Positions 6,133-13,288 of a stretch of DNA of 17,450 bases are shown piece after piece. A program made the position numbers and the translations under genes. Within the stretch, counting starts at the first letter, position 1, and each line of letters opens with the position of its first letter. The stretch is from NCBI GenBank assembly GCA_038214535.1, contig JBBQRS010000102.1:1-17450 (forward strand), in the 5' to 3' direction. Under the pieces are notes generated by a model. The model saw only the letters and a program-made list of their open reading frames with translations. It made no database searches and was not told the DNA's origin. The DNA comes from JBBQRS01 sp038214535 (GTDB taxonomy: Bacteria; Chloroflexota; Anaerolineae; CG2-30-64-16).

Positions 6133-7329
6133 ATGGATAACACTGCCAGCAAGACGACAACCACTTCGCGCGAACTGATCCGCGCCATGCTGCGCGGCGA
6201 ACATGTCGAACGGGTCGGGCTGATGGATTCGATCTGGTCCGATTCGCTGCCGCTCTGGATTCAAGACGGCTATCCCACACGCATGGCCCATAAGGAAGTT
6301 GGCGAGTCGCGCTGGCGGCCCGAAGACGGGCGGCCCGAAGACGTGGAAGTCGCCGGTGAGTACGTCGAGCCGGTCCCGCCGTGGCTGCATTTCGACTATG
6401 ACATGGCGGGCGTGGGGCCGTGGATGGACATCATGCCCATCCGCGACTTCGAGGAGATCGAGCAAGAGACGGATGAATGGGAGGTGCGCCGCAACGGCGC
6501 GGGCGCGGCGCTGAAATACTGGAAGCACAAGATGGGCACGCCCGAACACATCCACTTTCGGATGACCACCCGCGAAGTGTGGGAGCGCGATTACCGTCCC
6601 TATCTGCTGGAGCTGGACCCCGCGCGCGTCGAGCTTGACGAGATGCGCGAGAGCATGGCCGAGGTGACTGCGGCGGGTCGCTGGTCCAGTTACGGCCACA
6701 TGTTCATCTGGGAGTTGATGCGGCAGAGCATGGGCGACATCACCATGTACGAAAGCCTCATCCTCGACCCCGGCTGGCTGAATGACTATAACCGCGTCTA
6801 CACCGATTTCTTCAAGGCGCACTTCGCCTATATGTTCGATAATGTCGGCCTGCCCGACGGCATCTGGCTTTACGAAGACCTGGGTTACAAGAACGGGCTG
6901 TTCGCCTCGCCGAAGTCGCTGAAGAAAATCATCTTCCCCTACTACGCGGAGATCGTAGACTTCTTCCACGGCTACGGGCTGCCCGTCGTCCTGCACACCT
7001 GCGGCTCGACCGCCGCCGCCCTTCCTATGATCGTTGACGTAGGGTTCGACGCGCTCAACCCGATGGAGCGCAAGGCGAAGGACAACGACCCGTTCGTCTT
7101 CGCGGAGCAGTACGGCGACAAGCTCACCTTCATCGGCGGCCTGGACGCGCGCGTCTTCGAGACCAACGACCGCGACACCATCCGCCGCGAGGTCAGCGCA
7201 TACATTGACGGCATGAAGGCCCGGGACGCGCGCCTCGTCTTCGCGTCCGACCACTCGATCTCGCCCAACACGCACTACGACAGCTACCGCTACGCGCTGG
7301 ACGTGTATCGCGAGCATATGTGGTATTGA
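6133..7329 (+). CDS. Uroporphyrinogen decarboxylase-fold protein (MtaA-like)
   Basis: 398 residues of the URO-D superfamily, which includes haem-pathway decarboxylases and corrinoid-linked methyltransferases such as MtaA/MtbA. The C-terminal half shows VVLHTCGSTAAALP (H288, C290), FIGGLDARVFETND and ASDHSISPNTHYDSY (371-385). The HxC pair is a Zn-ligand motif of the methyltransferase branch. The second Cys those enzymes carry near the C-terminus is not at its expected place, where ASDHS (371-375) is found, so D373 or H374 may substitute or activity may differ. The length and the highly charged N-terminal 180 residues differ from HemE, so a haem role is unlikely. It follows the PhyH oxygenase by 3 nt (AGGGAG about 12 nt before the ATG), suggesting one catabolic pathway, for example demethylation of a methoxylated or N-methylated compound; that step is inference. 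Its transcript ends at 7423-7462. Confidence 0.85.
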   Translation: MDNTASKTTTTSRELIRAMLRGEHVERVGLMDSIWSDSLPLWIQDGYPTRMAHKEVGESRWRPEDGRPEDVEVAGEYVEPVPPWLHFDYDMAGVGPWMDIMPIRDFEEIEQETDEWEVRRNGAGAALKYWKHKMGTPEHIHFRMTTREVWERDYRPYLLELDPARVELDEMRESMAEVTAAGRWSSYGHMFIWELMRQSMGDITMYESLILDPGWLNDYNRVYTDFFKAHFAYMFDNVGLPDGIWLYEDLGYKNGLFASPKSLKKIIFPYYAEIVDFFHGYGLPVVLHTCGSTAAALPMIVDVGFDALNPMERKAKDNDPFVFAEQYGDKLTFIGGLDARVFETNDRDTIRREVSAYIDGMKARDARLVFASDHSISPNTHYDSYRYALDVYREHMWY

Positions 7330-7335
7330 GGGGAA

Positions 7336-7363
7336 GCGGAGGAGCAGAGGGGCGGAGGAGCAG
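7336..7363. repeat. Purine-rich short repeat
   Basis: GCGGAGGAGCAGAGG (7336-7350) is followed by a second partial copy, GCGGAGGAGCAG (7352-7363). The exact reverse complement of the 15-mer occurs at 10432-10446, next to the propeller lipoprotein stop. It is a low-complexity element found at two gene ends; no function is evident. Confidence 0.6.
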
Positions 7364-7374
7364 AAGAGCGAAAT

Positions 7375-7414
7375 AGCGGCGGAGTGCGCATCCTCAGATA
7401 TGCACTCCGCCGCT
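7375..7414. repeat. REP-like hairpin repeat, copy D
   Basis: Core at 7385-7404 (TGCGCATCCTCAGATATGCA) inside a longer perfect stem: AGCGGCGGAGTGC (7375-7387) pairs with GCACTCCGCCGCT (7402-7414) around a 14-nt loop. It lies between convergent genes, immediately before the terminator hairpin. Confidence 0.85.
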
Positions 7415-7422
7415 AAGGGGCT

Positions 7423-7462
7423 AGAACCCCGGTTTCTCGAAGAAACCGGGGTTCTGTTTTTT
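7423..7462 (+). terminator. Rho-independent terminator after the UroD-fold gene
   Basis: AGAACCCCGGTTTCT (7423-7437) pairs perfectly with AGAAACCGGGGTTCT (7441-7455) around a 3-nt CGA loop, followed by G and seven T (7456-7463). It ends three bases before the convergent surface-protein stop. The stem is related to the hairpin at 13131-13171, so a mobile-type repeat seems to serve as the terminator. Confidence 0.88.
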
Positions 7463-7464
7463 AG

Positions 7465-8952
7465 CTATGCCGCAGCGTGCGCCTTGCGCTGCATCAGCGC
7501 GCCGGCCGCCAGCAGGGCCGCGCCCAGCAGCGCGCCGCCGATGAGCAGATACGAGAACGGCAGCGGCACGCCGGTGATGGGCGGCTTAACCGTGTTCGTG
7601 AAGGTGCATTTCACCGTCCCTGCCGGTTCGGGCAGGTCAATCTTCGCCGGGTCATAGGTCTTCCCGGCGTCATCCACGCACTCCGCTTTCTCCAACGTCC
7701 AACCGCCGCCGGGGTCGGTCTCCACCACGCTGTACGTGCGCGCTAACAAATCGCCGGAACTGAATGGTTCCTGCGCATCGGTCAGCGTGAACTGGATCGG
7801 CTCGAAGACAGCCTTCGTCTCAGCAGGCGCTTCAACGGCGCTCAACGTGAACGCGAACACCTGTGTTGAGCCGGGCGACTGCGGCGTGACCTTATCCACG
7901 ACAATGCGGCCCACCGAAGGCGGGGGGAGTTCTTGCGTGTTCGTGAAGGTGCAGGTCACCGTCACCGCCGGCCCAGTCAGGTCAATGCCCGCCGGGTCAT
8001 AAGACTTGCCCGCCGCGTCCACACACGTCCCACCATCCGAGGTCCAGCCTTCGACTGCGCCTTCGGCCACGCTGTATGTGCCCGCCACGAGCGCACCGGT
8101 CACAAACGGCTCCTGCGCATCGGTCAGCGTGAACTCCACCGGCTCCAACGCCCGACCATTCGCCGCCGCAGCGTCTTCAACGGCGCTGAGCGTGAACGGG
8201 AATGCCTGCTCGGAACCCTGCGACTGCGGCGTCACCTTGTCAACGATGATCTTGCGGATGTCCACGCCCGTGGCCGCGAAGGAACCGCAACTGCACTTGG
8301 CCGGCGAGCCGGGCAGCGCCTGGGTCACATTGGCGCACGTCACCTTCGGGTTGTTCTCCCAGGAGACGCAGGCGTCTATGTTCGCCACGCCGTCGTTGTC
8401 CGGGTCGGCGCAGGGCAACGTCATCACGGAGCTGTCGTCGTAGGGCAGGTTTGCCAGACTGGATACACCCTGCTGAACGTCGCCGCAGAAATCCCCATCC
8501 AGCGACGCATACGGCCCCTCGCCGCTCGTGGGGTTCACCTCGGCGGCCGTGGTCGTCACGGGCGACAAAATCTGCCGGTAGCAGGAATCGCCGAAACGCG
8601 CGCCGTCGCCCGGTTGGGCCCCCGGATTCGCCGCCGCGTAGTCGGTCATGCCAATCCACATGCCGATGTCGAACCGTCCCAGAGCCGTCGCGTCTACCGT
8701 GGCGCTAACCAGCGCCGTGAACGTGTCCGTTGTGGAGTCGCATTGCTCGATCACCTGGGTGACGGTCAGGGCGCCCAGGGTGACATCGTTCGCACTGCAC
8801 CGATCGTTGCCCGACGCCGCGGAGATGCAATCACCCTCCGTGATGTAGGTAACCCCCTCCTGGGCGGCCACAGGCCCGGCGAACGCCAGGACCAACAAGA
8901 GAAAAAGTGCTGCGATACCGACCAATTTGAAACTGCGCTGCTTCTGGTTCAT
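7465..8952 (-). CDS. Secreted membrane-anchored surface protein with two SpaA-like repeats
   Basis: 495 residues. A signal peptide (1-31) with a hydrophobic core at 11-25 and an AxA-type cleavage site near PVAAQ is followed by a Cys-rich N-terminal domain (about 32-230, ten or more Cys). A short PDNDGVANID calcium-type loop lies near 184-193. Two tandem repeats of about 105 residues (235-340 and 349-455) each begin IxVDKVTPQS and end CTFTNT, with FTLTDAQEPF in the middle. They resemble SpaA/collagen-adhesin-type prealbumin domains of surface proteins. The tail has PPITG at 457-461, a hydrophobic helix (about 468-487) and MQRK, the layout of a sortase sorting signal with Pro in place of Leu. 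A sortase gene lies divergently 247 nt away. The start at 8952 has AGAGGGGG upstream. Probable role: cell-envelope or adhesion protein. The ligand is unknown. Confidence 0.8.
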   Translation of the reverse strand: MNQKQRSFKLVGIAALFLLLVLAFAGPVAAQEGVTYITEGDCISAASGNDRCSANDVTLGALTVTQVIEQCDSTTDTFTALVSATVDATALGRFDIGMWIGMTDYAAANPGAQPGDGARFGDSCYRQILSPVTTTAAEVNPTSGEGPYASLDGDFCGDVQQGVSSLANLPYDDSSVMTLPCADPDNDGVANIDACVSWENNPKVTCANVTQALPGSPAKCSCGSFAATGVDIRKIIVDKVTPQSQGSEQAFPFTLSAVEDAAAANGRALEPVEFTLTDAQEPFVTGALVAGTYSVAEGAVEGWTSDGGTCVDAAGKSYDPAGIDLTGPAVTVTCTFTNTQELPPPSVGRIVVDKVTPQSPGSTQVFAFTLSAVEAPAETKAVFEPIQFTLTDAQEPFSSGDLLARTYSVVETDPGGGWTLEKAECVDDAGKTYDPAKIDLPEPAGTVKCTFTNTVKPPITGVPLPFSYLLIGGALLGAALLAAGALMQRKAHAAA

Positions 8953-8996
8953 AATGACCCCCTCTTGCTCACTTTCGCATGATAGCCCCGTATGAG

Positions 8997-9012
8997 GCTG
9001 CGGATCCGCAGC
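8997..9012. promoter_or_regulatory. 16-bp perfect palindrome in the surface-protein leader
   Basis: GCTGCGGATCCGCAGC is its own reverse complement. It lies 45 nt upstream of the surface-protein start on the minus strand, within the 246-nt divergent gap. It could be an operator or a hairpin in the 5' leader; nothing in the sequence decides. Confidence 0.4.
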
Positions 9013-9100
9013 TCCGGGTTGGCTACGGATTGGACAGGGTGGCCCGGTGGCGGAGAGCCTTTAGCGGGCCGGCGGCGATTAGAGAAGCGCTCTATAAAAC

Positions 9101-9129
9101 TTGCACAGGTCTACAAATAATCGTACTAT
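9101..9129 (+). promoter_or_regulatory. Putative sigma70 promoter of the sortase gene
   Basis: TTGCAC (9101-9106) and TACTAT (9124-9129) are separated by 17 nt in the only AT-rich stretch of the divergent gap, about 70 nt before the sortase ATG at 9199. Confidence 0.45.
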
Positions 9130-9161
9130 ACAAATAGTATTATGACAACATGAAGTTGTCA
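9124..9161. promoter_or_regulatory. Two adjacent palindromes upstream of the sortase gene
   Basis: TACTAT-ACAA-ATAGTA (9124-9139) overlaps the proposed -10. TGACAAC-ATGAA-GTTGTCA (9143-9161) lies directly downstream with 7-bp perfect arms. Either may bind a dimeric regulator; the second would form a hairpin in the mRNA leader. Confidence 0.5.
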
Positions 9162-9198
9162 AATTATGAAAGTGCGCAAAAGGGGCGGGCAGGACAAC

Positions 9199-10299
9199 AT
9201 GAACACCAAAACACCGTCCTCGAGGGTTGGCATCGGCTTGATCGTCCTCAGCATCGTGCTGCTGGGGGTTGTGGCCGGCTTTGCGCTCTACGATCAGCTT
9301 GCAACCTGGGTTACGACGCAAACGACCCTGCCCGACGCCATCGCGACTGGCGAACCTGACGCATCGCCACGGGCGCCTGCGCCCACTCTACCCACAGAGA
9401 TGGCTCTCCCGGTAGAAACGTCGCCCACCGCAATAGATTCGTCCCCCCACTCGTCCTCGACGCCGCCCCCGCTCACGGCGACGGTCATCCCGACCCGTCC
9501 CCCGGCTGCGCCCGCCGCGCCGGCCCAACTGATCATCCCCAGGCTGAAGATCACGCGCCCCATCGTCACGATAGATCGGGTCACGCGCAACGGCCAGACC
9601 GACTGGGACACCGACAAGCTGTTTGCCACGCGTACCCGACCCGATCTGGTCGGCCACCTGAAGGGCACGGGCGGACTCGGCGCGGGAAACACCGTCCTGT
9701 CAGGTCACAACTATAACCGCGGCATTTACAACTGGCGGGGCGTGTTCTACGATATCGGCCGCTTGAGCCAGGGCGACATCATCTACGTGGTGGATCAAGA
9801 AGACCGACGCTTCGCCTATCAGGTGGTTCAGGTCGAGAAGGTCAACTGGCCGCCGCGCTCCGACACCGACCTAGCGAAGACCATCCAGCACCTCACAGCC
9901 ACCGCCGACGAGACGCTGACCCTGGTGACCTGCGGCGGGGCGATCCTCTCGCCCTTCCCGGCCCGCCTTTACGTCACGGCCAAACCGATCCACGAAGCGG
10001 TGGCTGTAGACCTGCCGACCGCCACACCCCCGGCCACAGCCGTCGCCGCGACCCCCAGCCCGTCGGTCACCGTTGACAGCGCAACGGCCACGCCCAGACC
10101 GGCGGTCGCGCCCCCGGCGACGACCCAGGCCGCGCCGGCGACCGATTCAACCTGTCGCGCCACGGTCACCGTCAAACGGGGTGACACGCTGGCGAGAATT
10201 GCCCGCGCAAACGGTGTGAGTATGCGGCTCCTGGCGAAGCGCAACGGGATCACGAACCCCGACCGCATCCGCGTCGGCCAGCAGCTCTGCATCCCCTGA
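9199..10299 (+). CDS. Sortase with C-terminal LysM domain
   Basis: 366 residues. A membrane helix (about 11-31) near the N-terminus is followed by a Pro/Thr-rich linker (about 44-108) and a sortase domain (about 110-263). The catalytic triad is visible: H170 in VLSGHNYN, C245 in TLVTCGG and R256 in FPARLYV. Sortases cleave a surface-protein sorting signal and join it to the envelope. A second Thr/Pro/Ala-rich linker (about 270-316) leads to a LysM domain (322-365) with VKRGDTLARIARANGVS and INPDRIRVGQQLC-type text, which binds N-acetylglucosamine-containing peptidoglycan. Sortase-LysM fusion is not the usual architecture. I chose ATG 9199 because AGGA precedes it by about 6 nt; the ATG at 9166 would add 11 residues and lacks a clear ribosome site. 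The divergent surface protein is a candidate substrate. The class (D/E/F) is not assigned. Confidence 0.87.
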   Translation: MNTKTPSSRVGIGLIVLSIVLLGVVAGFALYDQLATWVTTQTTLPDAIATGEPDASPRAPAPTLPTEMALPVETSPTAIDSSPHSSSTPPPLTATVIPTRPPAAPAAPAQLIIPRLKITRPIVTIDRVTRNGQTDWDTDKLFATRTRPDLVGHLKGTGGLGAGNTVLSGHNYNRGIYNWRGVFYDIGRLSQGDIIYVVDQEDRRFAYQVVQVEKVNWPPRSDTDLAKTIQHLTATADETLTLVTCGGAILSPFPARLYVTAKPIHEAVAVDLPTATPPATAVAATPSPSVTVDSATATPRPAVAPPATTQAAPATDSTCRATVTVKRGDTLARIARANGVSMRLLAKRNGITNPDRIRVGQQLCIP

Positions 10300-10310
10300 A
10301 CCCGATCTCC

Positions 10311-10409
10311 CTCACCCTAACCCTCTCCCACAGGGCGAGGGAGCCGGCCCCTCCGCTCCACCTCACCCCAACCCTCTCCCACGGGGAGAGGGAGTCGGCC
10401 CTCCGCTCC
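10311..10409. repeat. Two tandem CCCTCACCC-type repeats between convergent genes
   Basis: About 49-nt units at 10311-10359 and 10362-10409 share CTCACCC, CCCTCTCCCA, GGGAG, TCGGCC-like and CTCCGCTCC blocks. The second forms a 9-bp perfect hairpin, CCCTCTCCC (10372-10380) with GGGAGAGGG (10384-10392) around ACG. A diverged third copy lies at 16622-16680. They fill the gap between the sortase stop (10299) and the lipoprotein stop (10451), so they may end both transcripts, although no T-run follows. A purine/pyrimidine repeat matching 7336-7350 is at 10432-10446. Confidence 0.75.
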
Positions 10410-10450
10410 CTCGTGTACCCTCACCTCTGCTCCTCTGCTCCTCCGCCCCC

Positions 10451-13063
10451 TCACTCCACCGGCCGGCGCGCCAGGGGGAACACATCGAGGATCACAATCG
10501 CGTCTGTGCGGGCCGGCAGCACCGTTCCGGCAGGCAGCGTCAGTTCCACGGTCGCGCCGTCGCCGGAGGCCGTCGTCTTCAGGTTCGCGTGATAGTCCAG
10601 CCAGACCGGCGCATCGGTCTCCGCGTCCACCAGCAAGATCGCCGGGCGGTGCGCCGCGAACACGTAGGGCGTCTCTCCGGTCTGTGTCAGCGTCGCGACG
10701 ACCCGGCCCGCGGCTTCCCCGGTCGGCGCTTCAAGCGTCAGGCCCGCCAGCTCGACCCCTTCCGGTCGAATATTGGCCCCGCCTGCGTCGTCATAGCGGC
10801 GCGTGATGAACGTCCCGGCCACCAGCAGCTTCTTGTACCAATCGTTCGCCAGCCCCGCCACCACCAGATACGGCCCGAACGTGGGGATCGAAAGCGCATC
10901 CGTATCGGCGACGAGCGACGCGCCCGGCGCAACGCGGCCATCGGCCCCCAGCCGGCCCCGCATTTGCAGCAGGTTGAACGGGATCGGAATGCCGGTGACC
11001 TCCATCGTGAAGTCGCGATTCTCCAGGATGAAGTCGTCGCCGCGCACCTTGCCCGCCAGCGGCAGGGTGAAATCCGACAGCGGGTAGACGTGCAGCACGC
11101 CTTCCGTGTCGCGCGTCGCGCCCACCGCCCACAGCACCGCCGGGGCCGCGCCCGTCGCGTCCGGCTCACCCAGCACCACCGGCGCCATGATCCAATCCAG
11201 ATAATCGAACCCGATTTGGTTCAGGCTGGGCATCATCGGCGGAATCGGCGCGGCCAGGCGCGTCCACTCGACGGCATCCACGCGGTCGGGGCCGAGCGCC
11301 AGCGGGAACGCCTCGCCGGGGGGCGTCACGCCAAACGTGAACTCTTGCTCGACGCGACCGGCGGCGCGGCCGCCCAGTTGCAAATTGCCCAGCGCCGCGC
11401 CGCCTGAGTAGGTCTGCGCCGAGATGTGCAGCGTATAGTCCTGCCCCGGTTCCAGGAAACCGTCGGGGATGATGTGTAGATACTTGCCGTCGGCGGATTT
11501 CTCCACGCGGAAGGGGAACGGCGGATCGGCGGTCACCTGCAAGGCATCTGCCGGGCAACCCACCGGGCGATTGCACACCCAGGCGTCGGTCGTCTCACCA
11601 CCTTCACGCGCCAGCAGCCGCAGCGTCAGGATCGTCCCCGGCGTTACGGTCGGCGTGTCGCCGCTGAGTTGCGTCGTACCGCCCGGCGTCACGTAGTAGA
11701 AGCCGGCCGCGTCGGCCGGCAGGTCTTCGCCCGGAGCGACGGAGCAACGCGCGTCCTCGGCGTGCAGGCAATAGTCATAGGGCACGTACCACACGTCGCC
11801 CGTCTCGCCGCCGATCGCGACGCCGGTCGGCCCCAGCGCCGGCGAAGCGTTCAGGTCGTTGCGGTCGCGCAGTTCCGGGTCGGCGGGCGTTGTATCGAAC
11901 GACCAGCGGCGTGCGCCGATCGCGGCGTCCAGCGCATAGAGTTTGCCGTTACCCGCGCCGAAATAGACGATCGCGCCGCCCTCACCGGTCGGCCCTGCGC
12001 CGAGCACCGGGCTGGAGCGGATCGGGTCGCCCGCGTCATAGGTCCAGTGCAGCGCGCCGGTCGCGGCGTTCAGCGCATAGAGGATGCCATCGGCCGAGGC
12101 CAGGTAAACGGTGTGTGTGCCGTCGGGCGATTCGCCCAGCGCGACCGAGGCGTAGATGTGGTCGGTCGTCTTGAACCGCCAGCGCGTCTTGCCCGTCGCC
12201 GGATCGAGCGCGTAGAGGTAGGAATCGAACGAACCGATGTAGATCGTCCCATCCTTGCCGATCGCAGCGGAGGCGGCGATGAATCCCAGCGTGCGCTTCG
12301 TCCATCGGCCCTTACCGGCGGGGTCTACGGCGTGGATGAAGGTGTCGTTGCTGCCCCAGAATAGCGTCCCGTCGTCGCCGATCCCGGCGATGGACCATGC
12401 ATTTGCGCCGGTCTCGTAGACCCAATCGAGCGCGCCCTGTGGCGTCACGGCGTAATAGTTGAAGTTGGTGTTCCCCGCATAAAGCGTCCCATCGAAGCCA
12501 ATGGTGACGTTGCCTTCCCACCAGTTGTTATAGCTGTCGCGTTGTGCGGTGTTCGCGTCGAACTGCCAGATCGGCGCGCGGCCGCTCATGCTGACCGCGT
12601 GCAGATAGCCGTCGCCGGAGGGGATCACCACCGTCGTATCGGCCCCGATCAGCCCCGGTCGCGTCAGCACTGCCGCCGAATCAATGATCTCGCCGGTCGG
12701 ATAGGTCCACTTGACGCGCCCATCGGGTGAGAGCGCGTAGAAGATGTGATCCGCCGAACCGACGTAGACATTCCCGGCCGCGTCAATCACCGGCGTGGAG
12801 AAGATGCCCTTGCCGGTGCGGAAGCTCCACGGCGGATCGCCCTGATAGTCGGCGGGCAGCGGCGCGGCGCCGGTGTTGCGCCGGTCGCGCCGGAAAAGCG
12901 GCCAGGGCGCATCCGGCTGCACCGGCGTGTCATAACCAGAGGGCGCGGAGGGCAACCCCGGCGCGGACTCAGGCCGGGACGCAGGAGGCGCGGCAGGCGC
13001 GGCGCACCCTGCCAGCATAATCAACAGGAGGATGAGAGATAGGGTACGCGAACGCGACGACAT
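10451..13063 (-). CDS. Lipoprotein with PQQ-like beta-propeller domain
   Basis: 870 residues. A lipoprotein signal (MSSRSRTLSLILLLIMLAGC) puts the lipobox Cys at residue 20, followed by a Pro/Ala/Ser linker. About residues 86-428 hold seven blades with the PQQ-like repeat pattern: VYVGSADHIFYALSPDGRVKW, YLHAVSMSGRAPIW, LYAGNTNFNYYAV, FIHAVDPAGKGRW, IYIGSFDSYLYALDP, VYLASADGILYALN and VYFGAGNGKLYALD. The remaining about 440 residues look like beta-sandwich (Ig-like) sections rich in P-[GE]-x-LxL strands; no enzyme motif is visible. No dehydrogenase residues of true quinoproteins are seen, so it is more likely a scaffold or binding protein of the BamB type on the outer face of the membrane. The start at 13063 has GGAAAGG about 8 nt upstream; the longer frame to 13129 adds residues before the signal peptide and was rejected. 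Confidence 0.85.
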   Translation of the reverse strand: MSSRSRTLSLILLLIMLAGCAAPAAPPASRPESAPGLPSAPSGYDTPVQPDAPWPLFRRDRRNTGAAPLPADYQGDPPWSFRTGKGIFSTPVIDAAGNVYVGSADHIFYALSPDGRVKWTYPTGEIIDSAAVLTRPGLIGADTTVVIPSGDGYLHAVSMSGRAPIWQFDANTAQRDSYNNWWEGNVTIGFDGTLYAGNTNFNYYAVTPQGALDWVYETGANAWSIAGIGDDGTLFWGSNDTFIHAVDPAGKGRWTKRTLGFIAASAAIGKDGTIYIGSFDSYLYALDPATGKTRWRFKTTDHIYASVALGESPDGTHTVYLASADGILYALNAATGALHWTYDAGDPIRSSPVLGAGPTGEGGAIVYFGAGNGKLYALDAAIGARRWSFDTTPADPELRDRNDLNASPALGPTGVAIGGETGDVWYVPYDYCLHAEDARCSVAPGEDLPADAAGFYYVTPGGTTQLSGDTPTVTPGTILTLRLLAREGGETTDAWVCNRPVGCPADALQVTADPPFPFRVEKSADGKYLHIIPDGFLEPGQDYTLHISAQTYSGGAALGNLQLGGRAAGRVEQEFTFGVTPPGEAFPLALGPDRVDAVEWTRLAAPIPPMMPSLNQIGFDYLDWIMAPVVLGEPDATGAAPAVLWAVGATRDTEGVLHVYPLSDFTLPLAGKVRGDDFILENRDFTMEVTGIPIPFNLLQMRGRLGADGRVAPGASLVADTDALSIPTFGPYLVVAGLANDWYKKLLVAGTFITRRYDDAGGANIRPEGVELAGLTLEAPTGEAAGRVVATLTQTGETPYVFAAHRPAILLVDAETDAPVWLDYHANLKTTASGDGATVELTLPAGTVLPARTDAIVILDVFPLARRPVE

Positions 13064-13130
13064 GGGCCAACCTTTCCGATGCGTGAGGTCAGGGTCGCAT
13101 CGTATCACAAGACCCGCATCGCCGCCCAAA

Positions 13131-13171
13131 AGAAACCCGGTTTCTTCGGCGAAGCCGGAAACCGGGTTTCT
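13131..13171. repeat. GAAACCCGGTTTC-type hairpin repeat, second copy
   Basis: AGAAACCCGGTTTC (13131-13144) pairs exactly with GAAACCGGGTTTCT (13158-13171). The 13-nt interior carries its own CGGC/GCCG mini-stem. It is a relative of the stem at 7423-7455, but here it lies between divergent genes just upstream of the DUF4349 promoter, not at a gene end. Confidence 0.8.
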
Positions 13172-13187
13172 GGCGCTCTGGAACCCG

Positions 13188-13216
13188 TTGACTTCCCGTG
13201 TCGTCGCACATATAAT
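13188..13216 (+). promoter_or_regulatory. Near-consensus sigma70 promoter of the DUF4349 lipoprotein
   Basis: TTGACT (13188-13193), a 17-nt spacer and TATAAT (13211-13216) match the -35/-10 consensus in 11 of 12 positions, so this should be a strong housekeeping promoter. The start site is expected near 13223, giving a leader of about 65 nt. Confidence 0.85.
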
Positions 13217-13288
13217 CGAGAGATATCACGCCCACTCTGGTTCGCCCGATGATGACTGCCCGGTCGCTCAACGTTGCGGAGGAGAACT

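Noticed and set aside
5710..7317. Long open frame on the minus strand opposite the oxygenase and UroD-fold genes
   Set aside because: It is the mirror of two well-supported genes in GC-rich DNA, has no ribosome site or family similarity, and is His/Val/Arg-rich as such shadows are.
6133..7329. HemE (haem biosynthesis) assignment
   Set aside because: Length, an HxC motif of the methyltransferase branch and pairing with a dioxygenase do not fit HemE.
26..7404. CRISPR array from the repeated 20-mers
   Set aside because: Copies are kilobases apart, in mixed orientation, with genes rather than spacers between, and no cas genes.
7933..8982. Long plus-strand frame opposite the surface-protein gene
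   Set aside because: Arg/His-rich antisense of a gene with clear signal peptide and repeats.
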